The notes beneath the pieces were generated by a model. That model saw only the letters and a program-made list of their open reading frames with translations. It had not been told where the DNA came from and searched no databases. Shown in pieces: positions 7,028-15,104 of a DNA stretch of 15,104 nucleotides; the first letter of the stretch is position 1; every line of letters starts with the position of its first letter. The DNA is from an uncultured Salinimicrobium sp. GTDB taxonomy: Bacteria; Bacteroidota; Bacteroidia; Flavobacteriales; Flavobacteriaceae. The position numbers were made by a program, and so were the translations under genes. The stretch covers positions 1 to 15,104 of the forward strand of contig CAMPJY010000055.1 of assembly GCA_946887025.1 (NCBI GenBank), read 5' to 3'.

Positions 7028-7053
7028 AATGGGGAGAAACCCCCATTTTTTTT
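7028..7053 (+). terminator. Hairpin with T-run on the plus strand, just past the regulator stop
   Basis: AATGGGG (7028-7034) pairs perfectly with CCCCATT (7041-7047) around a 6-base loop and is followed on the plus strand by a T-run to 7053. It lies next to the end of the minus-strand regulator gene, but on the minus strand no T-run follows the hairpin. It may stop plus-strand transcripts coming from the spacer, or act as a weaker terminator for the regulator. Confidence 0.6.
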
Positions 7054-7062
7054 ATTTTTCAC

Positions 7063-8064
7063 TTATATCTCTATCATTTTATGGTTTAACGCGTAAACTA
7101 TACTTTCCAGAATGGTATCGGAATTGGTTCTCTTTATTATATTGGATCGGTGTTTTTCAATTGTTTTAGCAGAAATGCACAAGGCTTCAGAAATTTCCTT
7201 GGTTTTGTAGCCTTTGCACAAAAGGCCTATTATTTCTTTTTCCCTCTTCGTAAAACTGAAACCTTCAAGAGAATTATTCCTGGTGAAATATTGTTCAGTC
7301 TCTATTGAATTAGTCCCTATACTATCATTGATCGGAATCTGCTTATCTGCAAAATTTATCATCATGACCATTTGCCCGGTCAGGTCCATATCCAGCTTGG
7401 AAAATGTTATGGAAGCCTCCCTTACCTTATTATTCATCAAAAGGAGGGAAGTCTTTGTCGTAGCTTTCATGTGTTTACCCCTAGCGAAATTCCTAAGGGT
7501 TTCGAGCAGCTGGTATTTGTTTCTGCAATCAACAATATCAGTGATCTTCAGCTGGCCCGGAGAAGTGACAAAGAAATATTTCTTAAAGGAATCATTCATG
7601 GCGACTATTTCCTCATTCTGTAGAAGAACTACCGGATGACTCAATAAATTAAATAATCCCATAAAGGAATCTTTCCAATAATTGGAAAGGCAGCGTTTTA
7701 CTGAAATTGCGTCGTCTATTTTCTGTAAAAGATCGTCTTCTCCCAAGTCATTCAGGAAAATTTCATCCACATGGTCCTTATATACATCGGAAATTTCTAT
7801 TCTGTTTCTCTTGTCGCCATAGAGAAACAGGAAACTTTTGTTTAAAAAATGTGTGGATTTAAAACTTGGAAGATTTTTAAGACTCTCAGAAGCCATGGAA
7901 AGATGATCTATAAGGATGGCATCTGGTAAATAACTTAGAGCTAAGGTATATCCGGCATGTATATTTTGGACACTGGTAATTTCGAATGAAGAACCCGCTG
8001 TTGCCTTTAATCCTGAAATGAATTCTTTGTCCTTACTTATAATGAGTAGTTGTTTCTTTTCCAT
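7063..8064 (-). CDS. Orphan LuxR-family regulator with degenerate receiver and PAS-like domain
   Basis: This 333-residue protein is a predicted cytoplasmic transcription factor. Residues 1-120 have the layout of a response-regulator receiver: LLIISKDKE as the first strand, PDAILID with D53 at the phospho-acceptor position, and a later LFLYGDK strand. However, the acidic pair before D53 is mostly lost (ISKD), the conserved Thr/Ser after the fourth strand is Tyr, and the fifth-strand Lys is not evident. Residues about 135-245 look PAS-like (SHPVVLLQNEEIVAMNDSFKKYF). Residues 268-333 are a typical LuxR/GerE HTH: FTKREKEIIGLLCKGYKTKE, then ISxKTIEKHRSNI. No histidine kinase is nearby. Its position upstream of LP4 in the same orientation suggests that it controls the array. 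A purine-rich AGGAAG lies just before the ATG. Confidence 0.88.
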   Translation of the reverse strand: MEKKQLLIISKDKEFISGLKATAGSSFEITSVQNIHAGYTLALSYLPDAILIDHLSMASESLKNLPSFKSTHFLNKSFLFLYGDKRNRIEISDVYKDHVDEIFLNDLGEDDLLQKIDDAISVKRCLSNYWKDSFMGLFNLLSHPVVLLQNEEIVAMNDSFKKYFFVTSPGQLKITDIVDCRNKYQLLETLRNFARGKHMKATTKTSLLLMNNKVREASITFSKLDMDLTGQMVMMINFADKQIPINDSIGTNSIETEQYFTRNNSLEGFSFTKREKEIIGLLCKGYKTKEISEALCISAKTIEKHRSNIIKRTNSDTILESIVYALNHKMIEI

Positions 8065-8141
8065 ACTTCCTACTTTTTTTCCTTTTTTACTTTACTTAAA
8101 AATGACAGCCCCGAGTCCAGCATTTTCGTCTCTGTTTCAAG

Positions 8142-8157
8142 TAAGGGAGTACCCTTA
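8142..8157. promoter_or_regulatory. Inverted repeat upstream of the regulator gene (candidate operator)
   Basis: TAAGGG and CCCTTA form a perfect 6-base dyad around AGTA. It lies 78-93 bases upstream of the regulator start, almost the same distance as the palindrome before LP4, although the two sequences differ. It could be an autoregulatory site; this is inference only. Confidence 0.35.
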
Positions 8158-8398
8158 GTTTTACAGATATAAATATATCCAATCTAGTTTAAAAACAATC
8201 CTAAATTTGGGTAGTATTATACTGACAATTAAAGAGTTAAAAAGAATTAAACCCTCAAAAATTATCATTAATTATGAAAAATACCGGGGTCGAAAGCCAA
8301 TATTTTTAACCTTTTGTGGGAATAAAAATGTATTCACAGACTTATTTGTAGTCCATTTTTTGCATTTCCCTGACCTTTATTATTAGTGGTGGTTTCAG

Positions 8399-8406
8399 TA
8401 CCTTTG
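8399..8406 (+). promoter_or_regulatory. uvrA -7 promoter motif (TACCTTTG)
   Basis: TACCTTTG matches the Bacteroidota -7 consensus TAnnTTTG exactly. Transcription would start near 8412, giving a leader of about a dozen bases before the ATG at 8424. No clear -33 TTG is found at the usual distance, so the match could be weaker than it looks. Confidence 0.5.
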
Positions 8407-8423
8407 CCACCTTATTGTTCACT

Positions 8424-11255
8424 ATGGCTGTTACTGATGATTACATAGAAGTTTTAGGCGCTCGAGTTCATAATTTAAAGAATATTGACGTTCGGATCCC
8501 ACGTGAGAAACTGGTGGTAATCACAGGTTTATCCGGATCGGGCAAGTCTTCACTTGCCTTTGACACCATATATGCTGAAGGCCAGCGACGATACATAGAG
8601 ACCTTTTCTGCTTATGCAAGACAATTTCTGGGAGGTCTGGAAAGGCCGGATGTGGATAAAATCGATGGGCTTTCACCTGTTATAGCCATCGAACAAAAAA
8701 CGACAAGCAAAAGTCCCCGGAGTACTGTCGGTACCATAACCGAGATTTATGATTTTCTTAGGTTGCTCTTCGCCAGAGCTAGTGATGCCTATAGTTATAA
8801 CACAGGTGAGAAAATGGTGAGCTACAGTGATGAACAAATCAAAACTTTGATCATTGAAGGTTATGCCGGAAAAAAGGTGAACATACTTGCTCCTGTTATT
8901 CGATCAAGGAAAGGTCACTATAGGGAACTATTTGAACATATTGCCAGGCAAGGTTTTGTAAAGGTGCGTATTGATGGTGAAATCAAAGACATTACCAAAG
9001 GAATGAAACTGGACCGGTACAAAACCCATGACATTGAAATTGTGGTGGACAGGCTTCAGGTTGATGGTAAGGCCGATTCAGATAAACGATTGACCGAAAG
9101 CATAAAAACTGCAATGTATCATGGAGAGGACGTATTGGTGCTTATTGATCAGGATTCCAAAGATATCAGATATTTCAGCAGGAATCTTATGTGTCCAACC
9201 ACGGGTATTTCTTATCCTAATCCCGAACCTAACAATTTTTCCTTTAATTCACCAAAAGGTGCCTGCCCAACCTGCAACGGTATCGGGAGCCTTCGCAAGG
9301 TGAATACGGAAAAAATCATTCCCGATCCATCCAAATCCATTAAGAATGGGGGACTGGAACCTCATGGTCCCCAAAAGAAGAACTGGATTTTTAGTCAGCT
9401 GGAACTTATCGCCCAACGATTCGAGTTCAGGCTCAGCGATCCTATTAAGGATATTCCGGAAGAAGCTTTGAACATGATCCTTTTCGGTGGAAAAGAAAAA
9501 TTCGTTCAACCTTCAAAATCCCTGGGGATCACCAGAGAATTTAAAATTGATTTTGAAGGAGTGGCTACATTCATTGAGGAGACGTATAATAATAGTGATT
9601 CCACATCCCTACGCCGCTGGGCCAAGGAATACATGGACCGAATCCCCTGCCCAGAATGTGAAGGTAGCCGTTTAAAGAAAGAATCCCTCTTCTTTAAGCT
9701 TGATGGGCAGAATATTGCTGAACTCTCAGGCAAGGATATTAGTGACCTGACTGACTGGTTCGCTGACCTGGAGGAGCGGCTGACAGAAAAACAACGAAAA
9801 ATTGCATCTGAAGTCATAAAGGAAATAAAGGTTCGCCTCCAGTTCCTGGTTGATGTTGGACTGAATTATCTTTCCCTGAACCGAGGCTCCAAAACTCTTT
9901 CCGGAGGGGAAGCACAAAGGATCCGTCTCGCTACGCAGATTGGATCGCAATTGGTTGGAGTCCTGTATATACTTGATGAACCAAGCATCGGGCTCCACCA
10001 GCGGGACAATGAAAAACTGATCAACTCCCTGGAATCCCTCAGGAACCTTGGTAATTCAGTCATTGTGGTGGAACACGATAAAGATATGATAGAAAGGGCA
10101 GATTATGTCATTGATATAGGACCACATGCAGGGAGGCATGGAGGAGAAATTATTAGTGAAGGAACCCCTGACCAGATCCGTAAACACAGTACCATCACCG
10201 CCTCCTATTTAAATGGATCGATGGAAATTGAAGTTCCAAAGAAACGCAGGAAAGGGAATGGTAAAACTATAGACCTTAAAGGGGCCACGGGGAATAATCT
10301 TAAGAATGTAAGTATTTCCATTCCTCTGGGTAAAATGATCGCAGTGACAGGAGTATCCGGCAGTGGGAAATCTACCCTGATCAATGAGACGCTTTACCCC
10401 ATAATGAATGCTCATTACTTTAACGGGGTAAAAGTTCCGAAACCATATAAGAGTATCAAAGGCCTGGAACATATTGATAAAGTGATCGATATCAATCAAT
10501 CTCCTATTGGAAGGACCCCAAGATCGAATCCTGCTACTTATACCGGAGTATTTTCTGAAATAAGAAACCTCTTCGCAAAAACCCCGGAAGCCCTTATTAG
10601 AGGATATAAACCCGGAAGGTTCAGCTTTAATGTAAAAGGAGGTCGATGTGAAACCTGTAAGGGAGGTGGTCTTAGGGTTATTGAAATGAGTTTTCTTCCC
10701 GATGTATATGTCGAATGCGAAACCTGCCAGGGAAAACGCTTCAACAGGGAAACCCTTGAGATTCGATACAAGGGAAAATCTATTTCAGATGTCCTTGATA
10801 TGACCATTAATGAAGCTACTCCTTTTTTTGAAAATATTCCCAAAATATATCGAAAACTTAAAACAATTAAAGATGTAGGTTTGGGTTATATCTCCCTTGG
10901 GCAACAGAGCACTACCCTCTCCGGAGGAGAAGCCCAAAGAATAAAACTGGCTACCGAACTCTCTAAAAGGGATACAGGCAATACTTTTTACATCCTAGAT
11001 GAACCTACCACGGGATTACATTTCGAGGATGTCAGGGTCCTGTTGGAGGTTCTTAATCGCCTGACAGATAAAGGCAATACCGTTCTGATTATTGAACATA
11101 ATTTAGATGTAATCAAGATCGCTGATCATATTATAGATATAGGATACGAGGGAGGAAAAAACGGAGGCGAAGTCGTGGCTACCGGGACTCCCGAAGAGGT
11201 GGCCAGGCACAAAAAAAGCTACACAGCCCATTTCCTGAAAAAAGAGTTATTTTAG
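8424..11255 (+). CDS. uvrA: Excinuclease ABC subunit UvrA
   Basis: UvrA is the DNA-damage-sensing ABC ATPase of nucleotide excision repair; it loads UvrB at lesions. The 943-residue length is normal. Visible motifs: Walker A GLSGSGKS (35-42), first signature LSGGEAQR (492) with [10 protein letters not shown], second Walker [10 protein letters not shown] (643-651), second signature LSGGEAQR (832) with [10 protein letters not shown], and the C-terminal zinc module C742/C745/C765/C768. In the first zinc module, C257, C281 and C284 are present but the position expected to hold the second Cys is T260 (CPTTG). I chose the ATG at 8424 over the in-frame TTG at 8415 because the TTG would fall almost on the transcript start and [13 protein letters not shown] is the usual kind of start. 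The next gene follows after 20 bases, so the two are probably co-transcribed. Confidence 0.97.
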   Translation: MAVTDDYIEVLGARVHNLKNIDVRIPREKLVVITGLSGSGKSSLAFDTIYAEGQRRYIETFSAYARQFLGGLERPDVDKIDGLSPVIAIEQKTTSKSPRSTVGTITEIYDFLRLLFARASDAYSYNTGEKMVSYSDEQIKTLIIEGYAGKKVNILAPVIRSRKGHYRELFEHIARQGFVKVRIDGEIKDITKGMKLDRYKTHDIEIVVDRLQVDGKADSDKRLTESIKTAMYHGEDVLVLIDQDSKDIRYFSRNLMCPTTGISYPNPEPNNFSFNSPKGACPTCNGIGSLRKVNTEKIIPDPSKSIKNGGLEPHGPQKKNWIFSQLELIAQRFEFRLSDPIKDIPEEALNMILFGGKEKFVQPSKSLGITREFKIDFEGVATFIEETYNNSDSTSLRRWAKEYMDRIPCPECEGSRLKKESLFFKLDGQNIAELSGKDISDLTDWFADLEERLTEKQRKIASEVIKEIKVRLQFLVDVGLNYLSLNRGSKTLSGGEAQRIRLATQIGSQLVGVLYILDEPSIGLHQRDNEKLINSLESLRNLGNSVIVVEHDKDMIERADYVIDIGPHAGRHGGEIISEGTPDQIRKHSTITASYLNGSMEIEVPKKRRKGNGKTIDLKGATGNNLKNVSISIPLGKMIAVTGVSGSGKSTLINETLYPIMNAHYFNGVKVPKPYKSIKGLEHIDKVIDINQSPIGRTPRSNPATYTGVFSEIRNLFAKTPEALIRGYKPGRFSFNVKGGRCETCKGGGLRVIEMSFLPDVYVECETCQGKRFNRETLEIRYKGKSISDVLDMTINEATPFFENIPKIYRKLKTIKDVGLGYISLGQQSTTLSGGEAQRIKLATELSKRDTGNTFYILDEPTTGLHFEDVRVLLEVLNRLTDKGNTVLIIEHNLDVIKIADHIIDIGYEGGKNGGEVVATGTPEEVARHKKSYTAHFLKKELF

Positions 11256-11275
11256 CCACAATTGAAAAATAAATA

Positions 11276-11965
11276 ATGAGAACTGAGGCAAGAAACAAAA
11301 GTTGGAATGAAATCAAAACAAATGACTCCTGGGCTATCTTCAAGATAATGGGAGAATTTGTAAATGGATATGAAAAATTAAGCCAGATTGGTCCCTGTGT
11401 ATCCATTTTCGGGTCGGCACGGACAAAACCAGACCATAAATATTACAAATTGACGGAAGATGTGGCCAAAAAGATTGTCGATCATGGCTACGGCATCATT
11501 ACCGGAGGGGGTCCGGGAGTCATGGAAGCAGGGAATAAAGGTGCCCACCTTGCGGGTGGGACTTCAGTTGGATTGAATATTCACCTGCCTTTTGAACAAC
11601 ACGACAACCCTTATATCGACAGTGATAAGAATATTAATTTTGATTATTTCTTCGTTCGAAAGGTCATGTTTGTTAAATACTCTCAGGGATTTGTCGTAAT
11701 GCCCGGAGGTTTTGGCACCCTGGACGAGCTTTTTGAGGCGATAACTCTTATACAAACCCATAAAATTGATAAATTTCCTATTATCCTCGTTGGACGTGAC
11801 TTCTGGGGAGGACTGATTGATTGGATAAGGACTACCCTTCTGGATAGTTTTCAGAATATCAGTGCCGGAGATATTGACCTGGTACAGGTAGTAGATACCG
11901 CTGAGGAAGTTATAGAGATCCTCGATAAATTCTATGAGGAATATAATCTCAGCCCGAATTTTTAA
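11276..11965 (+). CDS. LOG-family (TIGR00730) Rossmann-fold phosphoribohydrolase
   Basis: This 229-residue cytoplasmic protein belongs to the LOG (lysine decarboxylase-like) family. Members hydrolyse nucleoside 5'-monophosphates to the free base and ribose 5-phosphate; plant-type members activate cytokinins. The family signatures are intact: FGSAR (45-49), GGGPGVMEAGNKGA (77-90), the RK pair at 128-129, and PGGFGTLDE (143-151), which holds the catalytic Glu. The about 40-residue N-terminal helical extension before the Rossmann strand is common in bacterial TIGR00730 proteins. The old label lysine decarboxylase is not supported by current knowledge of the family. It starts 20 bases after uvrA and is followed by a strong terminator, so it is the last gene of that unit. 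The true substrate here cannot be read from sequence. Confidence 0.93.
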   Translation: MRTEARNKSWNEIKTNDSWAIFKIMGEFVNGYEKLSQIGPCVSIFGSARTKPDHKYYKLTEDVAKKIVDHGYGIITGGGPGVMEAGNKGAHLAGGTSVGLNIHLPFEQHDNPYIDSDKNINFDYFFVRKVMFVKYSQGFVVMPGGFGTLDELFEAITLIQTHKIDKFPIILVGRDFWGGLIDWIRTTLLDSFQNISAGDIDLVQVVDTAEEVIEILDKFYEEYNLSPNF

Positions 11966-11987
11966 TATTTGGCATACAGAGAACTTC

Positions 11988-12019
11988 AAGGGAGCTTTTT
12001 TCTATGGCTCCCTTTTTTT
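11988..12019 (+). terminator. Rho-independent terminator after the uvrA-LOG unit
   Basis: AAGGGAGC (11988-11995) pairs perfectly with GCTCCCTT (12007-12014) around an 11-base loop and runs into seven T residues (12013-12019). It begins 22 bases past the LOG stop codon. Confidence 0.94.
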
Positions 12020-12061
12020 GTTCATTATACATGCTTCTCAAAATTTTCTTTACTGGAAATG

Positions 12062-12090
12062 TTTGCCACAGTACAGGCATCCTAAGTTTG
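12062..12090 (+). promoter_or_regulatory. Bacteroidota-type promoter for the M1-like barrel gene
   Basis: TTTG (12062-12065) and TAAGTTTG (12083-12090) match the -33 and -7 elements of the Bacteroidota housekeeping promoter with 17 bases between them. Transcription would begin near 12097, leaving a leader of about 66 bases. The position right after a terminator and before a lone gene supports it. Confidence 0.65.
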
Positions 12091-12162
12091 TACTAAAATT
12101 TTCATACCATATCACCAAAATTTATATCTTAACCCCCGGCCTAAATTTACTGTCCAATCCAT

Positions 12163-14991
12163 TTGAACAATCTGATCATAAGATCCTTAATTTGCCTTTT
12201 CCTCTATGCAGGAATGGGAACTTCCTTTGCCCAGAACTCTGTATCTGTCAGGGCGACTCTCGTGGACTCCCTGAAACTGATAAAGATTGACCAGGAACTG
12301 GTTTATCACAATACCAGCTCAGATACCTTAAGAGAAATTTATCTGACTGACTGGATCAATGCCTTTAGCAGCAAGGAAACCCCACTTGCTAAACGGTTTT
12401 CTGAGGAATATTATCGGAAATTTCATTTTGCAAAACAGGAGGAATGGGGCTATACCAGTATCAGAAAAATTGTCAATAATGATTCTACTGATCTAAACTG
12501 GGAAAGACCTGAAGGAGCACCGGATCTTATTAGCATAAAATTGGATTCACTGCTTCTCCCGGGACAGAAATATGAGATACGGCTGAATTACAATCTTAAA
12601 ATTCCACACGAAGATTTTACCGGAAACGGGTATTCCTCAAACGGGAATTATAAATTAACTTACTGGTATCTTGTTCCTGGAGTTTATGATGATACCTGGA
12701 AAGTTTACAGCAACAAGAATTTAAATGATCGTTACAACCCTCTACTCAATATTGATACTTATCTCGATATTCCTGATTATCTGGCTCCAATTTCAGCTTT
12801 AAAAACCAGGAGGATAGATTCGAAAACACGAGAAGGAAGAAAATTGGTCCACATCTCAGGGGACAATCGTCTCGAAACAAAATTATATCTTACAAGGAAT
12901 TATCTTTTTGACGACATTCAAACGGAACAATTCAATGTTATCACCAACATAGATGACGAAGGCCTTCCTCCTCCTCTTAAGAACCTCCTGGTAAATCGGG
13001 TTGTCGATTTCCTGAATAACCGTCTTGGAAAATACCCGCATAACCATATGCTGGTCACCCAGGAGGACTATTCCTCTAATCCCTTTTACGGATTAAACCA
13101 GTTGCCTAAATTCATTCGGCCTTTTCCTGATGGTTTCAATTATGACCTGAAGCAATTAAAGACCATTACCGGGAATTATCTTCAGAATTCCCTGCTCCTC
13201 AATCAGCGTGAAGAGAAATGGGTTTTTGATGCCATCCAGATTTACCTGATGATGGAATATATTAACCAATTCTACCCCGATATGAAACTGTTGGGGACAC
13301 TGAGTGAGGTGATCGGGATCCGCTGGTTCCATGCTGCAGACCTGGAATTCAACGACCAGTACAGTTTTTTCTACATGCATATGGCGAGGAGTGATCTCGA
13401 CCAGGCCCTTTCCACATCAAGGGATTCTTTGGTGAAATTCAATCGCAATATCGCTTCGGCCTATAAGGCCGGAGTAGGAATGAAATATCTCGAGAATTTC
13501 CTTCAGGACAGTACGGTGTCCCGATCAGTTAAGAAATTCTACAATAGCTCGGTGTTGGAAAAAACCGGAGAAAAAGAATTCCGGGAAATCCTGAAAGAAG
13601 CTGCCGATAAAAATATTGAATGGTTTTTTAAAGATTATGTAGCTACCGATGAAGTAATTGATTTCAAAATCACCAAAGTCCGAAAGAAGGGGGATTCCCT
13701 GTTGGTGACGATAAAAAATAAAACCGAAAACCTAATGCCTGTGTCTCTTTATGGGCTTCACAAGCAGAAAGTGGTTTTTAAGACCTGGGTAGAACAGGTA
13801 AATAAGAAGAAGACGATAGCGATCCCTGCTAAAGATATTACGCGTGTTGCTTTAAATTACGAAGGAATTATTCCTGAAATTAATCAAAGGGACAATTACG
13901 AAGGGGTTGGAATTCTTTTGGACAAACCGCTCCAGATACGGCTTCTAAAGGATGTGGAGGATCCACGCTACACCCAGCTATTCTTTATTCCTGAAGTCCA
14001 GTTTAACTTATATGATGGAATTTCCTTTGGGCCTAAGCTTTATAATCAAACGCTCCTGAAAAAGAATTTTGAATTTCAAATTACTCCCTTATACGGGACA
14101 AAGAGCCAGACCTTTGTTGGAGGAGCCGGTTTTTCACATAGAATCCGATTCGACAACCAGAACCTTTATTCGATGTCCTTCGGCGCATCGGCGACAAGAT
14201 TTTCCTATGGCTACGATCTTTTCTATGAAAAATTCACCCCCTTCTTCTCCATGGCTTTCAGAGAGTCCAACCTCAGGGAAAACAAAAGACAATTTCTGAC
14301 CGTAAGAAATGTGAACGTTTACCGGGACCAAAGCCTCCTCCGCCCTCTGGATGTTCCCGACTATAGTGTTTTTAATATCAACTATCGGTATAGCAATCCG
14401 GGAATGGTGGACCACTTTACCGGAAATGTTGATTTTCAGCTATCAGGTCTCTTCAGCAAATTTTCCCTGACCTCCGAATACAGGAAACTTTTTAAAAACA
14501 ACAGGCAGATCAACCTCAGGTTCTTTGCGGGTGCTTTTCTATACAATGATCTTAAGGATTCAAACTACTTCAGCTTTGCCCTCGACCGTCCCACCGATTA
14601 TTTATATGACTATAACTATTACGGAAGAAGTGAAACCAGTGGTCTTTTCAGCCAACAGATAATAATGGCGGAGGGAGGTTTTAAGTCTCAGCTTGAGCCA
14701 GAATTCGCAAACCAATGGCTTACTACTTTTAACGGAAGTACCAATTTATGGAAGTGGATCTACGTGTACGGGGATCTGGGGCTCCTGAAAAACAGGCACC
14801 AGGATGCAAAATTTGTTTACGATTCAGGGATCAGGTTGAGTTTTATCGCCGACTATTTCGAGGTTTTCTTCCCGGTATATTCCAATTTAGGATGGGAAAT
14901 AAATCAGGAGAATTACGATCAAAGAATCCGCTTTATCGCTACCCTGGACCTAAAGACTCTCTTTAGCCTTTTCTCAAGGGAATGGTACTAA
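12163..14991 (+). CDS. Exported protein: degenerate M1-peptidase-like region fused to outer-membrane beta-barrel
   Basis: This 942-residue protein has a signal peptide cleaved after about residue 23 (SFA/QN). Residues 25 to about 300 resemble the N-terminal beta region of M1 aminopeptidases. In the core, WVFDAIQIY (353-361) aligns with the M1 motif WLNEGFAxY and sits 23 residues after KTITG (333-337), exactly where HExxH belongs. All three zinc ligands and the catalytic Glu are replaced (K333, T334, G337, D356) and no HExxH exists anywhere in the protein, so it is probably not an active M1 peptidase. Residues about 630-942 alternate hydrophobic and polar residues with many aromatics and end in Tyr, as outer-membrane barrels do. 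The start is TTG: no ATG lies between the upstream in-frame stop (12142) and the signal peptide. Similar genes are often labelled metalloprotease. It has its own promoter. Confidence 0.82.
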   Translation: MNNLIIRSLICLFLYAGMGTSFAQNSVSVRATLVDSLKLIKIDQELVYHNTSSDTLREIYLTDWINAFSSKETPLAKRFSEEYYRKFHFAKQEEWGYTSIRKIVNNDSTDLNWERPEGAPDLISIKLDSLLLPGQKYEIRLNYNLKIPHEDFTGNGYSSNGNYKLTYWYLVPGVYDDTWKVYSNKNLNDRYNPLLNIDTYLDIPDYLAPISALKTRRIDSKTREGRKLVHISGDNRLETKLYLTRNYLFDDIQTEQFNVITNIDDEGLPPPLKNLLVNRVVDFLNNRLGKYPHNHMLVTQEDYSSNPFYGLNQLPKFIRPFPDGFNYDLKQLKTITGNYLQNSLLLNQREEKWVFDAIQIYLMMEYINQFYPDMKLLGTLSEVIGIRWFHAADLEFNDQYSFFYMHMARSDLDQALSTSRDSLVKFNRNIASAYKAGVGMKYLENFLQDSTVSRSVKKFYNSSVLEKTGEKEFREILKEAADKNIEWFFKDYVATDEVIDFKITKVRKKGDSLLVTIKNKTENLMPVSLYGLHKQKVVFKTWVEQVNKKKTIAIPAKDITRVALNYEGIIPEINQRDNYEGVGILLDKPLQIRLLKDVEDPRYTQLFFIPEVQFNLYDGISFGPKLYNQTLLKKNFEFQITPLYGTKSQTFVGGAGFSHRIRFDNQNLYSMSFGASATRFSYGYDLFYEKFTPFFSMAFRESNLRENKRQFLTVRNVNVYRDQSLLRPLDVPDYSVFNINYRYSNPGMVDHFTGNVDFQLSGLFSKFSLTSEYRKLFKNNRQINLRFFAGAFLYNDLKDSNYFSFALDRPTDYLYDYNYYGRSETSGLFSQQIIMAEGGFKSQLEPEFANQWLTTFNGSTNLWKWIYVYGDLGLLKNRHQDAKFVYDSGIRLSFIADYFEVFFPVYSNLGWEINQENYDQRIRFIATLDLKTLFSLFSREWY

Positions 14992-15104
14992 TAATCCCCG
15001 GTTAATAATACTGTTCAATCTCTTCGATTAATTCTGTAGATTTTAATAAAAACCACTCATGTTTCGCTTTATTAGAAATAAATCAAAAAAAATCCGTTTT
15101 GGAG
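14992..15104. other. Right-edge spacer, possible gene start
   Basis: An ATG at 15059 opens a plus-strand frame, MFRFIRNKSKKIRFG, that runs off the window; a Lys/Arg-rich start like this could be a real gene, but 15 codons are too few to judge. Two minus-strand frames are also open or nearly open here. No clear terminator for the preceding gene is seen. Confidence 0.25.

Larger units (their letters stand above)
8065..8423. other. Divergent intergenic region between regulator and uvrA
   Basis: This AT-rich spacer drives the regulator leftwards and uvrA rightwards. It holds the inverted repeat at 8142-8157 and the uvrA promoter motif near 8399. A second TAnnTTTG match, TAAATTTG, lies at 8202-8209 on the plus strand but has no -33 partner and is far from uvrA. 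No small gene or RNA can be supported. Confidence 0.6.

Noticed and set aside
420..8064. Mobile element or genomic island around the lipoprotein array
   Set aside because: No transposase, integrase, tRNA or flanking direct repeat is seen; duplication in place explains the array.
8415..8423. TTG at 8415 as the uvrA start
   Set aside because: It would start almost at the predicted transcript start, and the ATG nine bases on gives the usual UvrA N-terminus.
15002..15082. Minus-strand frame ending HEWFLLKSTELIEEIEQYY
   Set aside because: It looks protein-like but is closed by a TGA after 26 codons and has no ATG; a gene cannot be supported without sequence to the right.

Overview
The window looks like a chromosomal segment of a marine-type Flavobacteriaceae bacterium (Bacteroidota; the proteins feel closest to Gramella/Christiangramia-like genomes, which is recognition and not a database result). 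Reasons: moderate-to-low GC, genes without Shine-Dalgarno sites, a TAnnTTTG-type promoter, lipoproteins with the Bacteroidota surface-export signature Cys-Ser-Lys-Glu-Glu, thrombospondin type-3 repeats, and an outer-membrane barrel protein.

Left half (420-8064, all on the minus strand, so read right to left): an orphan regulator gene (7063-8064; degenerate receiver + PAS-like + LuxR HTH) followed by four tandem paralogous lipoprotein genes, called here LP4 (5274-6839), LP3 (3726-5156), LP2 (2604-3596) and LP1 (420-2450). All four have a lipobox cysteine at residue 21 and a shared core of about 300 residues with six conserved cysteines and the motif FDDR.VNEYGYLFFD. They differ only after the core: LP2 stops there; LP1 adds three 71-residue thrombospondin type-3 super-repeats and a terminal beta domain; LP3 adds a CHRD-like domain; LP4 adds a 56-residue Asp/Gly tract and a different terminal beta domain. 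Each gene is followed by its own hairpin terminator and preceded by the same short leader box (AACCATTC), so the array looks like four separately expressed copies under a shared control signal and not a simple operon. The likely picture is a modular, acidic, probably calcium-binding set of surface lipoproteins next to its own regulator; the role is not known.

Right half (8424-14991, plus strand): housekeeping genes. uvrA (nucleotide excision repair) is followed 20 bases later by a LOG-family (TIGR00730) phosphoribohydrolase gene, closed by a strong terminator. A new promoter (12062-12090) then leads to a 942-residue exported protein with a degenerate M1-aminopeptidase-like region, whose zinc ligands are all replaced at the exact family spacing, joined to a C-terminal outer-membrane beta-barrel.

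The stretches 1-357 and 14992-15104 hold no gene that can be supported. The 359-base divergent region between the regulator and uvrA holds an inverted repeat and the uvrA promoter. The most interesting parts are the four-copy lipoprotein array with its repeated leader box and unusual large-loop terminators, the regulator with a crippled receiver, the palindrome-rich spacer between regulator and LP4, and the pseudo-peptidase/barrel fusion.
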